DNA from: SZUA-430 sp040080835
GTDB lineage: Bacteria; Pseudomonadota; Alphaproteobacteria; Micropepsales; Micropepsaceae
DNA length: 64,000 nt
NCBI GenBank assembly: GCA_040080835.1
Contig: JBEBHP010000016.1
Coordinates: 42,051-106,050, forward strand
Direction of reading: 5' to 3'
Shown here: piece by piece, positions 32,781 through 42,626 of the stretch
How positions within the stretch are numbered: position 1 is the stretch's first letter
Layout of the letters: the number at the start of each line of letters is the position of its first letter
Position numbers and translations under genes: made by a program
The notes under the pieces: model-generated
Told to the model about the DNA's origin: nothing
The model's database searches: none
The model's input: the letters and a program-made list of their open reading frames with translations, nothing else

Positions 32781-35330
32781 CTAGGTCGCAAGCCTTCGGC
32801 TCCAAAAGTGCTTTATCGCTTCCAGAGTGACAAGCAGGACCACGCCCGCGCCCAGCGCAACCGAAAAATCGTTCGCATGCAGCGGGCCGAAATGGAAGAG
32901 GGATCTGGCAAATGGCACCGCGAGCGTCAGCGCCAGCATGGCCGGTATCGCGACCAGCACCCAGCGCAACGCAGCGTTGGGACGCCGAAGTGCGGTCAGG
33001 AGGGACGTGCTGAATGTACGGTTGACGAAAATCAGCGCAACCAGTGTCAGTACCAGCGAAAAGAACGCAAGCGCGCGCACTTCTTCCTCGGGAATGTTCT
33101 GCAGGAGCGCGATTAAATACACACCAGCAACCAATGCAAATGCAAGCAGGCCCTGGACCAAGCTCCAGAGAATGAGAGGGCGTGAGAAAAGAAGTTCGTT
33201 CGGGGAACGCGGCTTTCGCCGCATCGCGTTGTCTTCCGCAACCTCGGCTTCGAAGACCAGAGAACAGACCGGATCTATGATGAGTTCCAGGAAGGCAATG
33301 TGTACGGGCCCGAACAGGATCGGTAGGCCAGTCAGCAAGGGCAGCAGTGCCAATCCGGCGATGGGAACGTGCACGGCAAAAATGAAACCCATTGCCTTGC
33401 GCAGATTGTCATAGATCCGCCGCCCGAGCCCGATCGCTTGCACAATCGAGCCGAAATCGTCGTCCAGCAATACAATCGAAGAAGCCTCGCGAGCCACATC
33501 CGTTCCGCGCCCTCCCATCGCAATGCCTATATGCGCAGCCTTCAGGGAAGGCGCATCGTTCACGCCGTCACCAGTCATGGCCACGATCTCGCCGTTTCGC
33601 TTCAGCGCATTGACGATCCGCAACTTCTGCTCCGGCATGATGCGCGCAAAGACGTTGGTTGTGCGCACGCGTGCCGCCAGGTCTTCATCGCTTAGCTTCT
33701 CAAGTTCTTCGCCTGTGGCAACATCATCTGTCGCAAGTCCGGCCTGTTCGCCAATCGCCTTGGCGGTCGCAGGATAGTCTCCCGTGATCATCAGCACGCG
33801 GATGCCAGCAGCGCGGCAATTGCTGACGGCGTCCTTCACGCTGGCCCGAAGCGGGTCGGCGAGGCCAGCTAGGCCCAGGAACTCAAAGTCAAAGTCATGC
33901 TGCGACTCTGGCAGGTATGGGCCTGTAAACGTCGCGCGCGCGACCCCGAGCACCCGAAGGCCTTCCGACGCCATGGCTTCAACTTCACGCGTCACCGTAC
34001 CAATCTCGCCGACACCGAGATGACAGAGTTGCGCTATCGCCTCTGGTGCGCCCTTGGCAGCAACGACGGCGTCACCGCCATCGGCTGCAGCGCGCCACAC
34101 CTGGGCCATCGCCAGCAAGTCGGGTCGCAGGCCATAGGAGCGCTCGATTTTCAACGGCGCACTGGACTGGTCAGGTCGCGGCACCTGACTTCGCGCAACC
34201 GCGTGAAAGGCCTTGTCCATGGGATCAAATGGGTCAGCCGCGCTGGCGAGCAAGCCGTACCTGGCGAGGGTCACGAACTCGGCAGGAAGGGCTTTGTCGT
34301 ATGGGTGATTGAATTTCAGGACATGCCCATCTTTCAACCGCAGTTCGGCGATCGACATGCGGTTCTCGGTGAGTGTGCCGGTCTTGTCCGTGCAAAGGAC
34401 GGTGGCCGAGCCCATGGCTTCAATGGCAGAGGCGCGCCGGGTCAACACGCGCGCTTGCGAAATTCGCCATGCTCCCATCGCCATGAAGATGGTAAGAACC
34501 ACTGGAAGTTCCTCGGGCAGCATCGACATGCCGACGGCGATGCCTGCAAGCAGGGCGTCGAGCCAGCCCGCCCGCAGCAACCCATAAAGCACCACAACCA
34601 GTATGCTCACCGCGCCGCCCACCAGGGCAAAACCGAATACCAGCTTGCGCGTTTGCGCCTGCAGGCGTGGAGGTTCGGCTTCGAGTGCATTCAGCGACTG
34701 GCCGATCTTGCCAATCTCGCTCGAGGCGCCAGTGCCGGTGACTTCAGCCATGCCATTCCCGCGGACGATCAGCGTTCCGGAGAAAACAAACGGCAGGTCA
34801 TCACCTCCGGGGCGGCCAATTTTTGACGCAGCATTGGCTGCAAGGTGAACCTTGCGCACGGGTACAGACTCGCCCGTCAGCAGTGATTCATCGGTCTGCA
34901 AGTCATGACACACCAAAAGCGACGCATCTGCCGGAACCCGGTCGCCTTCCTCAAGGACAATTACGTCGCCGCGCACGACGTCTCGTCCCGCGATACGCTT
35001 CCGTTCACCGTCGCGTATCACAAGCGCCCGCGGTGCCGTGAGATCGCGCAATGCCTCCAGCACGTGCTCGGTGCGGGCTTCCTGCACCACTGTAATCGCG
35101 ATGGACATGAGCGCAAACGTCAGAAGGATGATCGCGTCCTGCGGCTCGCCGAGCAGAAAATAGACCGCCCCTGCGCCCAGCAACAATGCCAACATTGGCT
35201 CCCGAATAACTTCAAGCACGATACGCAGTGGCGTGCGCCGGTTTGTGCGCTGTAGTTCGTTGGGTCCTTCTGCTGCCAGACGAGACCGGGCTTCGGATTC
35301 ACTCAGCCCGCTGGCAGAATTCGACATCAC
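32781..35330 (-). CDS. P-type cation-transporting ATPase (P2-type)
   Basis: 849 residues. N-terminal cation-ATPase motif LSESEARSRLAAEGPNEL, actuator TGES at 152-155, phosphorylation motif DKTGTLT with Asp315, hinge TGDGVNDAPSL, and about ten membrane helices. The M4 motif is PEELPVV at 272-278. SERCA-type pumps have PEGLP and Mg pumps PEMLP, so the transported ion (Ca2+ or another) is uncertain. The GTG at 35330 overlaps the stop of the monooxygenase gene; an ATG one codon later is equally possible. The 3' end is convergent with the S9 peptidase gene. Confidence 0.92.
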   Translation of the reverse strand: MMSNSASGLSESEARSRLAAEGPNELQRTNRRTPLRIVLEVIREPMLALLLGAGAVYFLLGEPQDAIILLTFALMSIAITVVQEARTEHVLEALRDLTAPRALVIRDGERKRIAGRDVVRGDVIVLEEGDRVPADASLLVCHDLQTDESLLTGESVPVRKVHLAANAASKIGRPGGDDLPFVFSGTLIVRGNGMAEVTGTGASSEIGKIGQSLNALEAEPPRLQAQTRKLVFGFALVGGAVSILVVVLYGLLRAGWLDALLAGIAVGMSMLPEELPVVLTIFMAMGAWRISQARVLTRRASAIEAMGSATVLCTDKTGTLTENRMSIAELRLKDGHVLKFNHPYDKALPAEFVTLARYGLLASAADPFDPMDKAFHAVARSQVPRPDQSSAPLKIERSYGLRPDLLAMAQVWRAAADGGDAVVAAKGAPEAIAQLCHLGVGEIGTVTREVEAMASEGLRVLGVARATFTGPYLPESQHDFDFEFLGLAGLADPLRASVKDAVSNCRAAGIRVLMITGDYPATAKAIGEQAGLATDDVATGEELEKLSDEDLAARVRTTNVFARIMPEQKLRIVNALKRNGEIVAMTGDGVNDAPSLKAAHIGIAMGGRGTDVAREASSIVLLDDDFGSIVQAIGLGRRIYDNLRKAMGFIFAVHVPIAGLALLPLLTGLPILFGPVHIAFLELIIDPVCSLVFEAEVAEDNAMRRKPRSPNELLFSRPLILWSLVQGLLAFALVAGVYLIALLQNIPEEEVRALAFFSLVLTLVALIFVNRTFSTSLLTALRRPNAALRWVLVAIPAMLALTLAVPFARSLFHFGPLHANDFSVALGAGVVLLVTLEAIKHFWSRRLAT

Positions 35331-36931
35331 GCGATCTTGAAACCCTCATAGCCGTTCACAGCAACTTCGGCGCACTTCCGGCGATATTCCGGAACGCCAC
35401 CTACATAGGGAAGGAAAACGCGCGGCTTGCCCGGCACGTTGGCGCCCATGTACCACGAGTTGGCGCGGGGATAGAGGGTCATGCTGGCGACTTCGTTGAC
35501 ATGCGCAACCCACGCGTCTTCGGCAGGTTCGGTTGCTTCGATGGTCGCGTGGCGGCTCGCCTTCAGGCTGGCGATGCAGTTTATGATCCAGTCGACATGA
35601 TGCTCGATCGAGGGCAGCATGTTTGACAGCACCGACGGACTGCCGGGACCTGTTACGGTGAAAAAGTTGGGGAATCCTGATACCATCAGCCCCAGATAGG
35701 TACGCGGACCTTCCGACCACTTCTTCTTCAGTCGCGTTCCTTTGCGGCCGGTGATGTCGATCTTGTCGAGGGCGCCTGTCATCGCATCAAAGCCGATGGC
35801 ATAGACGATGGCATCGAACTCGTACTCTGCATCAGATGTACGAATGCCCTTTGGCGTGATTTCCCTGATCGGCGCCGCTGCGACATCAACCAGAGAAACG
35901 TTCGGGCGGTTGAAAGTCTCGAAATAGCCGGTATCCACGCAAAGCCTCTTGGTTCCAAGCGGATAGCTCTTGGGCACAAGTTTCTCGGCGACCTTCGGGT
36001 CCTTGACGATGCCACGAATCTTCTTTGCAAAAAACGCGGCGCCGATCTTGTTCGCTGCCTCGTCGATGCCCATGTCGGCAAATCCGCCCAGCATCGCAAA
36101 GCCGCCGCGCGCCCAGCGGTCTTCGAGGATGCGGTCTCGCTCTTCCGGAGGCGTCACAAGCGTCAGTCGGTCTTCGGGATCGACCTGGCGTATGCCGACA
36201 CCATTGGCCAGCGCCTCGGCGCGAAAGCGCGCGCGATTCAGCTTCCAGAGTTCCTCAGTCGCTGCATCGATGGGGTGGTTGTGCGCGGGAACCGAATAGT
36301 TCGGAGTCCGCTGGAAGACAGTGAGGTGCTTGGCCTGCGTGGCCATCACGGGAATCGACTGGATTGCCGATGAGCCTGTACCGATCACGCCAACCCGCAT
36401 CCCGGTAAAGTTCACTTCCTCGTGCGGCCAGCGGCTGGTGAAATAGGACTTGCCCTTGAAGCTGTCGATGCCGACAAAATCCGGCTCCTTCGGTACGGAA
36501 AGGCAACCGGTCGCCATGATGCAATAGTGTGCGACCGTGCTGTCACCCTTGTCCGTGGTCACGGTCCACCGGCCGGAGCCCTCATCAAAAGTTGCGGATT
36601 TGACGCGCGTGTTGAATCGAATGTCCCGGCGTAGGTCGAAGCGGTCTGCAACGTGATTGGCATACTTCAGGATTTCCGGCTGTGGAGAATAGCGTTCCGT
36701 CCACTTCCATTCTTCGTCGAGCGCTGACGAAAACCAGTAGCTGTATTCCTGGCTTTCAATGTCGACGCGTGCACCGGGATAGCGGTTCCAGTACCATGTG
36801 CCTCCTACACCGTCAGCGGACTCCAGCACCACCGCAGAGATTCCCTGCTTTCGCATCCGGTGGAGCATATAGAGCCCGGCGAAACCAGCGCCCACAATCA
36901 CGGCGTCAATGGATTTTGGAATGTCCGTCAT
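35327..36931 (-). CDS. Baeyer-Villiger-type flavin monooxygenase
   Basis: 534 residues with two Rossmann motifs, FAD GAGFAGL (14-20) and NADPH GTGSSAI (184-190), plus ADGVGGTWYWNRYPGARVD, as in phenylacetone and cyclohexanone monooxygenases. The Baeyer-Villiger fingerprint FxGxxxHxxxWP is present at 158-169 except that His is replaced by Phe164 (FKGKSYFTSRWP). The family inserts oxygen next to a ketone; this change may affect activity. The start at 36931 matches the family; a 22-codon extension is unsupported. The downstream ATPase overlaps its stop. The substrate is unknown. Confidence 0.9.
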   Translation of the reverse strand: MTDIPKSIDAVIVGAGFAGLYMLHRMRKQGISAVVLESADGVGGTWYWNRYPGARVDIESQEYSYWFSSALDEEWKWTERYSPQPEILKYANHVADRFDLRRDIRFNTRVKSATFDEGSGRWTVTTDKGDSTVAHYCIMATGCLSVPKEPDFVGIDSFKGKSYFTSRWPHEEVNFTGMRVGVIGTGSSAIQSIPVMATQAKHLTVFQRTPNYSVPAHNHPIDAATEELWKLNRARFRAEALANGVGIRQVDPEDRLTLVTPPEERDRILEDRWARGGFAMLGGFADMGIDEAANKIGAAFFAKKIRGIVKDPKVAEKLVPKSYPLGTKRLCVDTGYFETFNRPNVSLVDVAAAPIREITPKGIRTSDAEYEFDAIVYAIGFDAMTGALDKIDITGRKGTRLKKKWSEGPRTYLGLMVSGFPNFFTVTGPGSPSVLSNMLPSIEHHVDWIINCIASLKASRHATIEATEPAEDAWVAHVNEVASMTLYPRANSWYMGANVPGKPRVFLPYVGGVPEYRRKCAEVAVNGYEGFKIA

Positions 36932-37062
36932 GAAACCGCTCTCCACCGTTGTAATCCTGCTTGACCGAGACAATACCCCGATCGGATGAGCACGCAAGCG
37001 CCGCTTCGCAAGTCTCGCGCAAGTCGCTACAGTAACCTCAAGGCAACCGGGGAGAATGATCG

Positions 37063-38208
37063 ATGTCCATCACACAGGTTCAGGGGTACTGCAAGCCAGG
37101 GTTCGAGGCGGTGCGCGCCGCGATGGCGAACAGCCTGAACAGCGGTGGTGATCTGGGCGCTTCCTTTGCCGTGACGGTTGAAGCCGAAACGGTCATCGAT
37201 ATCTGGGGCGGCTGGGCGAATGAGGCGCGGACGAAGCCCTGGGAACGCGACACGATCGTCAATGTCTATTCGACAACCAAGACAATGACTGCACTGACAG
37301 CACTGATGCTCGCGGATCGCGGCGAGATTGACCTTCACGCACCAGTAGCAAAATACTGGCCGGAATTTGGAGCAAACGGAAAGTCCCGGGTCAAGGTCAG
37401 CCACCTGATGTCCCACGCGGCCGGGCTCTCCGGCTGGGACACACCAATGAAGCCGGAGGATCTCTACGACTGGGATCGCACATGTGCACTACTGGCGGCG
37501 CAGGCGCCGTGGTGGACACCAGGATCTGAACCCGGCTATCACGCCGTCAGCCAGGGCTTCCTCATCGGCGAAGTCATCCGGCGCGCGACCGGCAAAACGG
37601 TCGGCACTGTCTTCCGGGAAGAAATTGCAAAGCCTCTGGGTGCCGACTTCCACATCGGCCTCGCGCCTGAACATGACGGTCGCGTGGGAGAATTGACTCC
37701 GCCACAGACCGGCATCGCCCAAGGCCGTGATCCGAAATCGATATCCGGCCGCACGCTCAACAATCCCGCGCTCACGGCGCTGGAGCCGCGCACGCGTGCC
37801 TGGCGACAGGCAGAAATCCCGGCGGCGGGCGGCTTCGGAAACGCGCGCTCGGTCGCGGCGATACAAAGCGTGATGTCCAATGGTGGTTCGGTCAACGGCA
37901 AGCGCATCCTGTCCGAAGCGGGGACGCGGGTCGCGCTGGAGCCACAGCTTTCAGGCACCGATCTCGTGCTGGGCCTGCCCATCAAATACGGAATGGGTTA
38001 TGGCCTGCCGGGCGAAGTGATGCCGCTGCCCAGCCCGAACACGTGCTTCTGGGGCGGTTGGGGTGGATCGCTTGTGATGAACGATTTCGATCGCAGGGTC
38101 ACCTTCGCCTACGTGATGAACAAGATGGGCCAGGGCACCACGGGTGACCTGCGCGCATTCCAGCTGATCATGCCCGTCTATCAGACGCTTCTGGCGGGGA
38201 ACGGCTAG
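37063..38208 (+). CDS. Serine beta-lactamase-fold hydrolase (EstB-like)
   Basis: 381 residues of the class C beta-lactamase/esterase superfamily. The SxxK nucleophile motif is STTK with Ser70 and Lys73. A Tyr candidate is in PGYHAVSQGFLIG, replacing the YxN motif. There is no signal peptide (MSITQVQGYC), so it acts in the cytoplasm, unlike true beta-lactamases. EstB-type esterases have this layout. It diverges from the monooxygenase gene, with 131 bases between the starts. The ester substrate is unknown. Confidence 0.88.
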   Translation: MSITQVQGYCKPGFEAVRAAMANSLNSGGDLGASFAVTVEAETVIDIWGGWANEARTKPWERDTIVNVYSTTKTMTALTALMLADRGEIDLHAPVAKYWPEFGANGKSRVKVSHLMSHAAGLSGWDTPMKPEDLYDWDRTCALLAAQAPWWTPGSEPGYHAVSQGFLIGEVIRRATGKTVGTVFREEIAKPLGADFHIGLAPEHDGRVGELTPPQTGIAQGRDPKSISGRTLNNPALTALEPRTRAWRQAEIPAAGGFGNARSVAAIQSVMSNGGSVNGKRILSEAGTRVALEPQLSGTDLVLGLPIKYGMGYGLPGEVMPLPSPNTCFWGGWGGSLVMNDFDRRVTFAYVMNKMGQGTTGDLRAFQLIMPVYQTLLAGNG

Positions 38209-38253
38209 ACCCCAGGCAGGGCAACCGACCCCGACGCAAGCAGGAACCCAACT

Positions 38254-39678
38254 CTACTCGTGCAGCTCGCGCTTCAATATTTCGTCCATCGCCGGATCGT
38301 GTCCCTCGCGATAGGCCCGAAAAGAAAAGGGCACGGTGATATCCGGTGAAAGCGACGAGACGCGCACGGGATAACGCTCGTTCAGCCAATAGCAGGTTTC
38401 GTGATCAGTGCACGGGCCGTCATAGATGTGCCGACCGGTGGCATAGTTCACCCTGACAAAGGCATTGGGTAGTTCAAAAGCACCACCTTCAGCCCAGAAA
38501 TCGAGGCGGTCCCCGACGGGCTCACCAACGATCTGCACGCGCCGACCGCCAGCGTCCTTGACCGCCGCGACGGTTGTGATCGCCGCCGAAAATGTCCAGG
38601 GAGACGTCAGCACATAGATGTTGCCGGTTGGCAGCAGCAAGGGCAGACCGCGCGCGAATGCATAGGTAGTTGTGTAGTCGCCGCCTCCATTCATGCGCAC
38701 GTCCAGGACAAGGTAGGCAGGACGTTGCTTGCCAATCCTTTCGCTGACTTGAGCGAGAAACGGAGCAATGGGTTCCTCGTCACCGTCACTATTGGCACCA
38801 AGCCCGACATAGAGCCCATGCCGCGGCAGGTCCTCCATCCAGAACAGCTTTTTCATGCTGTGCATGTAAGCGGGCGCATCCGGTTCGACAGGAAGAAATG
38901 AAATCATGCCCGTGCTGGCAAGGCTCCCCGGATACACAAGGCGCGTTGTCGAGGAAACCCACGCTGACCGGTCGCGCGCTTCGGCTTCCACCCGTGCGCT
39001 GAACGGCGCACCACTGGCGTCAATGCCTGTGAGCGAAAGTGAGGTTGGATTTTTGGCAATGCCGGCAGCCATGAGCAGTGCCGGCGACTCCAGCACAGGT
39101 ATCAGTTGGCGCTGGCGGTGGGTTTCGATGCCGCCGGAAAACTTTCGCAGCCGCGTGAACACCTCGATGAGTGGCACGCCCTCGATCGAATCAATACGGG
39201 CTCCCAGCAACGACGACAATTCCGGCTTCGCATAAAGGACGTACAGCCCGTCGCTGAACAGATAGGTGCGCAACGGCAGCCGCGGCGTGTTCTTTCGGAA
39301 AGCGTTTTCCCCAATGGCTGTGTGTCCATTGTCGGCAAGTGCCGCAATTTCGGCGACACGAAGCACGAACTCTTCGTGTGTGAACTGGCGCGCGTCCCGC
39401 ACAAGCCGGGCCGCAAGCTGGCGCGCCGTCACGCGCGCGCGCGGCGCGTATGACCGGTCGAAGTCGATAAACCTGGCGAAGTAGGCTGCATCCAGCGCCT
39501 GGCCCAGTGCTACGTCTGACACCTCGGCAGGCTTGGGTTCTGGAGGCTTGTAGTAGAACTGGGCATTGAGAGCCTGCTCGTAAGCGACATCGTCTCCCGC
39601 CAGCGAAACACCGAGCACGCATGCACCGGCAAGTATAGCCATTCCTGCGGCCCGCTTCATTCCGCGCATGCACCCCAT
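38254..39678 (-). CDS. Exported S41-like serine peptidase
   Basis: 474 residues with an N-terminal signal (AAGMAILAGACVLGVSLAG) and a C-terminal domain that resembles tail-specific peptidases: YLVLDVRMNGGGDYTTTY, YVLTSPWTFSAAITT with the probable nucleophile Ser, and VGEPVGDRLDFWAEG. No PDZ domain is evident. The Lys or base of the dyad cannot be placed with confidence. Several possible starts (M1, M4, M7) lie before the signal. It is convergent with the EstB-like gene and divergent from the Lrp regulator. Confidence 0.78.
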   Translation of the reverse strand: MGCMRGMKRAAGMAILAGACVLGVSLAGDDVAYEQALNAQFYYKPPEPKPAEVSDVALGQALDAAYFARFIDFDRSYAPRARVTARQLAARLVRDARQFTHEEFVLRVAEIAALADNGHTAIGENAFRKNTPRLPLRTYLFSDGLYVLYAKPELSSLLGARIDSIEGVPLIEVFTRLRKFSGGIETHRQRQLIPVLESPALLMAAGIAKNPTSLSLTGIDASGAPFSARVEAEARDRSAWVSSTTRLVYPGSLASTGMISFLPVEPDAPAYMHSMKKLFWMEDLPRHGLYVGLGANSDGDEEPIAPFLAQVSERIGKQRPAYLVLDVRMNGGGDYTTTYAFARGLPLLLPTGNIYVLTSPWTFSAAITTVAAVKDAGGRRVQIVGEPVGDRLDFWAEGGAFELPNAFVRVNYATGRHIYDGPCTDHETCYWLNERYPVRVSSLSPDITVPFSFRAYREGHDPAMDEILKRELHE

Positions 39679-39792
39679 CCTTCCTTGCTTGTCCTGACAT
39701 TACCCTCAAAGCAGTGGGATTATTTCGCAAAAATCCGTGGTATCTGATAGAAAATTTGCGTGGGAGTTGAACAACAGGGAATATTATTGCAC

Positions 39793-40299
39793 ATGCTTGA
39801 TCATCATGACCGTCTGATTGCATCAGAGCTCCAGCGCGACAACCGTCTTGGCGTGGAACAGATCGCAGAGCGCGTCGGGTTGTCACCTTCAACCGTTCAT
39901 CGACGCATCACGCGCCTGCGTGAAAGAAAGGTGATCCTGGCTGACACCTGCGCTCTCGATCCACGTGCCTTTGGCCTAACGCTGACTTTCATCGTCGAGA
40001 TCATCCTTGAGAAGGTGCGCACGCACGAGGTCTCCGCCATGAAAAAGCGACTGCTCGCGGCGCAGGAGGTGCAGCAGATCTACAATGTGACGGGTGATGT
40101 CGACCTGCTGCTCGTCGTGCTCGCGCGCGACATGGAGCACTTCGAGCAGGTCTCGCGCGATCTGTTCGCGGCCGATCCGCATGTGCGGCGCTATAAGACC
40201 AGCGTGGTGATGGACCGCGTGAAGACTAGCCAGGCAATCCCGATCGATCTGCCATCCAGGGTCCGAAAGTCGCGCGCCGTCGCGCGGAAAGGCAGCTAG
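39793..40299 (+). CDS. Lrp/AsnC family transcriptional regulator
   Basis: 168 residues. N-terminal winged helix DRLIASELQRDNRLGVEQIAERVGLSPSTVHRRITRLRE binds DNA. C-terminal RAM domain (about 65-150) has the IYNVTGDVDLLLVVLARDMEHFE pattern that binds small effectors such as amino acids. The start is either this ATG or a TTG two codons upstream, which lies closer to the AGGGA ribosome site. It diverges from the S41 peptidase gene, a plausible target. The effector is unknown. Confidence 0.88.
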   Translation: MLDHHDRLIASELQRDNRLGVEQIAERVGLSPSTVHRRITRLRERKVILADTCALDPRAFGLTLTFIVEIILEKVRTHEVSAMKKRLLAAQEVQQIYNVTGDVDLLLVVLARDMEHFEQVSRDLFAADPHVRRYKTSVVMDRVKTSQAIPIDLPSRVRKSRAVARKGS

Positions 40300-40325
40300 A
40301 AGATCTAACGCAACCTTGTAAGTTC

Positions 40326-42131
40326 TTACGGCGCTACGACGTGTCCTGTACTGCCCCGCCCGTCCTGGCATGGTGTTCCCACGGGCAGGGGATCCATCGG
40401 CGCATAGTCCTGTCGCTGTCCCGCACGCGGACCCGCCTCAAACACGCATAGCGTGCTCTTGGGGACATCAACCTGTACCGGACGCATTGGCGCCAGTCCG
40501 GGGTGCACACGTATCGGGCGCACTGGTTCGACCGGCAGCACTGCGGGCGGCGCAACCTCGACCGGTTGCAGCCTGTTCGGAAGACGGCCCCGGTCAAACC
40601 TGAGCGGTTGCACGCCGCTGCACGTCACGGCGGACCTGCCGTCTCTGTAGAACCCGCAGTTGACCAGCGCGCTCTGGCTCAAGCACTGTGCCAGCAAAGG
40701 CGCCTCGCTGCGGCTTTTGATGCGCCCACCCCTCAGGACGCTTCTGGGCGTGCGATCTGGAATGCAGCCGGCGAGTTTCAGTTGCTCGTCAAGCGCAGCA
40801 CCGGCTGAATAGAACCCGCGAACTCCCGTGCGCGAGCACATGTGCCACTTGCCGCCCAAAACATAGTCTACACACACGTCATATCCCTTTTGGTCTTCGC
40901 ACATGGACTGTTGCGCACGTCCTAGGAACAGCTTGCAGCCAAAAGCGCCAAGCCGTTCCCCGACCGGTGCATTCAGATCATCTCGCAGCTGCTTGTCCCG
41001 GCGATCCCTGGAGATCTTTATCGCCAGATCGGCAATGGCGCCGTACTTCTTCTCAAGCGCCCACACGGCTGCACCAAACGAGCCGTACTGCTTGATCGTA
41101 TCGGGGTCATTGATATCCTTGTTGTACTGGTTGGCTAAGTTGGCGATGCCCTTCTTGCAGACGTCTTCATAGCATTTCGGCGACCAGCGGAACGCGAACC
41201 CCAGGGCGTTGGCAGAGCCAAGCTTCTCGGCCTTTTCGATTTCCTGTTTGAGCAGCTTGTCGGCCTTCGCCTGCGCATCAGCTTTCTGCTTTGCATCAAG
41301 CATCGCTTGCCATTGCGGCTCGCATTTCGCAATGCCGCTCTGCGCCATGGAATGAAAATTGGAAATATCGGGAAAACTATCAAGGATGCTCTGGGAGCTC
41401 ACGCCTTGGCCGCGCGCCGAGAAATAGCCCGTGCAGAAGAATGGCGGGCCACTCGAACATCCACCCAGCCCAAGTGTGCAGCCGACGGAATTGACCGCAT
41501 CCTTGGCAGCGCCATAGCCACCTTTCAGCACGTCATAGGCTTTGCCCAGCAGTTTGCCCAGGACGTTCTTGCACCCGTTGATCGACTGCACCACCTGCTT
41601 GATCTTGTCGCTGAGTTCGTTGATGTCGATCGCGGACGACGACACGGCGCATGCGCATGACACATGGTCCATCAGCATCGAGACACCGGGCACCTGATAC
41701 AGCGTCTGGTCCGATTGTCCGTTGGCAATCGCAATCAGCAACTGTTTGCTTTTCGACGGCAGAAGGGTGCTCATCGGTGGCGCGTCCGCAAACTTCGCAA
41801 GCACGCCCGAGATCTCGCGGCTACCCTTGCCCAGCGTGTCGTCGACGCAACCCTGTGCGCTTTTTGCAAGCACGCCCTGGTTCTGCAAATAGATGAAACC
41901 GGGTGTGATGCCATAAAGCAGCGGATCACCGCTGGTCACCATCGGCACGCATTCGGCGTGCTGGGTGACAAAGGTTGCGGCCTTGCGCAATTCGTCAGAC
42001 GCAAAACTCGTGGCCACAATGGGCGCCTTCGCGCACGACGCCAGGTCAGAGGCAAAGTCATCGGCGCGGGCAGGCGCGCTCACGATGGCCAACAGGAACA
42101 GCGACACGGCAAGTGCATGGCTTGGGTGCAT
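40326..42131 (-). CDS. Large Cys-rich secreted protein of unknown function
   Basis: 601 residues with a signal peptide (SLFLLAIVSAPARA, cleavage near 23). The mature chain is rich in cysteine, spread singly (LASCAKAP, HAECVPM, QGCVDD, SCACAVS, NGCKNVL, VGCTLGLGGC and more), suggesting many disulfides in the periplasm or outside. A charged helical stretch (AKQKADAQAKADKLLKQEIEKAEK) lies in the middle. The C-terminus is Pro-rich and ends with PLPVGTPCQDGRGSTG, a tail I associate with exported alphaproteobacterial proteins. No enzyme motif is visible. It has no operon partner. Confidence 0.75.
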   Translation of the reverse strand: MHPSHALAVSLFLLAIVSAPARADDFASDLASCAKAPIVATSFASDELRKAATFVTQHAECVPMVTSGDPLLYGITPGFIYLQNQGVLAKSAQGCVDDTLGKGSREISGVLAKFADAPPMSTLLPSKSKQLLIAIANGQSDQTLYQVPGVSMLMDHVSCACAVSSSAIDINELSDKIKQVVQSINGCKNVLGKLLGKAYDVLKGGYGAAKDAVNSVGCTLGLGGCSSGPPFFCTGYFSARGQGVSSQSILDSFPDISNFHSMAQSGIAKCEPQWQAMLDAKQKADAQAKADKLLKQEIEKAEKLGSANALGFAFRWSPKCYEDVCKKGIANLANQYNKDINDPDTIKQYGSFGAAVWALEKKYGAIADLAIKISRDRRDKQLRDDLNAPVGERLGAFGCKLFLGRAQQSMCEDQKGYDVCVDYVLGGKWHMCSRTGVRGFYSAGAALDEQLKLAGCIPDRTPRSVLRGGRIKSRSEAPLLAQCLSQSALVNCGFYRDGRSAVTCSGVQPLRFDRGRLPNRLQPVEVAPPAVLPVEPVRPIRVHPGLAPMRPVQVDVPKSTLCVFEAGPRAGQRQDYAPMDPLPVGTPCQDGRGSTGHVVAP

Positions 42132-42626
42132 GATGGCAGTTCTCCTGTGCCGGACCTGTCCGCACCCATACGCTCGATTCCGTCGGGCGTCTTGTTCATC
42201 CCTCACAACGAGGTGGGTTCAGGTCATTGCCGCACGGGTTTGGCCATTGATTTGGCTACTCTTTTGCACCGCGTGCTGCACCGCAGCAGATGAGCCGCGG
42301 GAAGTGCGGGGGCGGGAGCTTCATCGTCAGAGGGCGATGTCAGGTAGATCCCCATGCTGTCTTTAGAATACAGATTAAGATGTCCCCGAATTAAAAATTT
42401 AAGAGGCGGCACGCACGCAAATGAAGCCCGGTCAATCGCGCTTTCGCCTTTAACAGACACTAACGGAACGTCGCGTGCAGTAGAGCAGGTATTAATTGCC
42501 GCGCTGTTACATTTTGACTCAGTCTTGAAAAATTATCGCATGTATGGGTTGAGTCCGCGAATCACTCAGCTTAGGGTTGAATCCGCTAAAGACTCCTCCC
42601 CGCACCCAAACAGAAAGAGTGACACA
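42132..42626. other. Non-coding region upstream of the outer-membrane gene
   Basis: 495 bases without a supportable gene. The right half (from about 42360) is AT-rich compared with its surroundings, with segments such as GAATTAAAAATTTAA, and should hold the promoter of the outer-membrane protein gene; TTGACT at 42513 is a possible -35 element but no good -10 is spaced 17 bases from it. A TGTCCCCGAATT motif at 42381 recurs elsewhere in the window. Confidence 0.5.
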
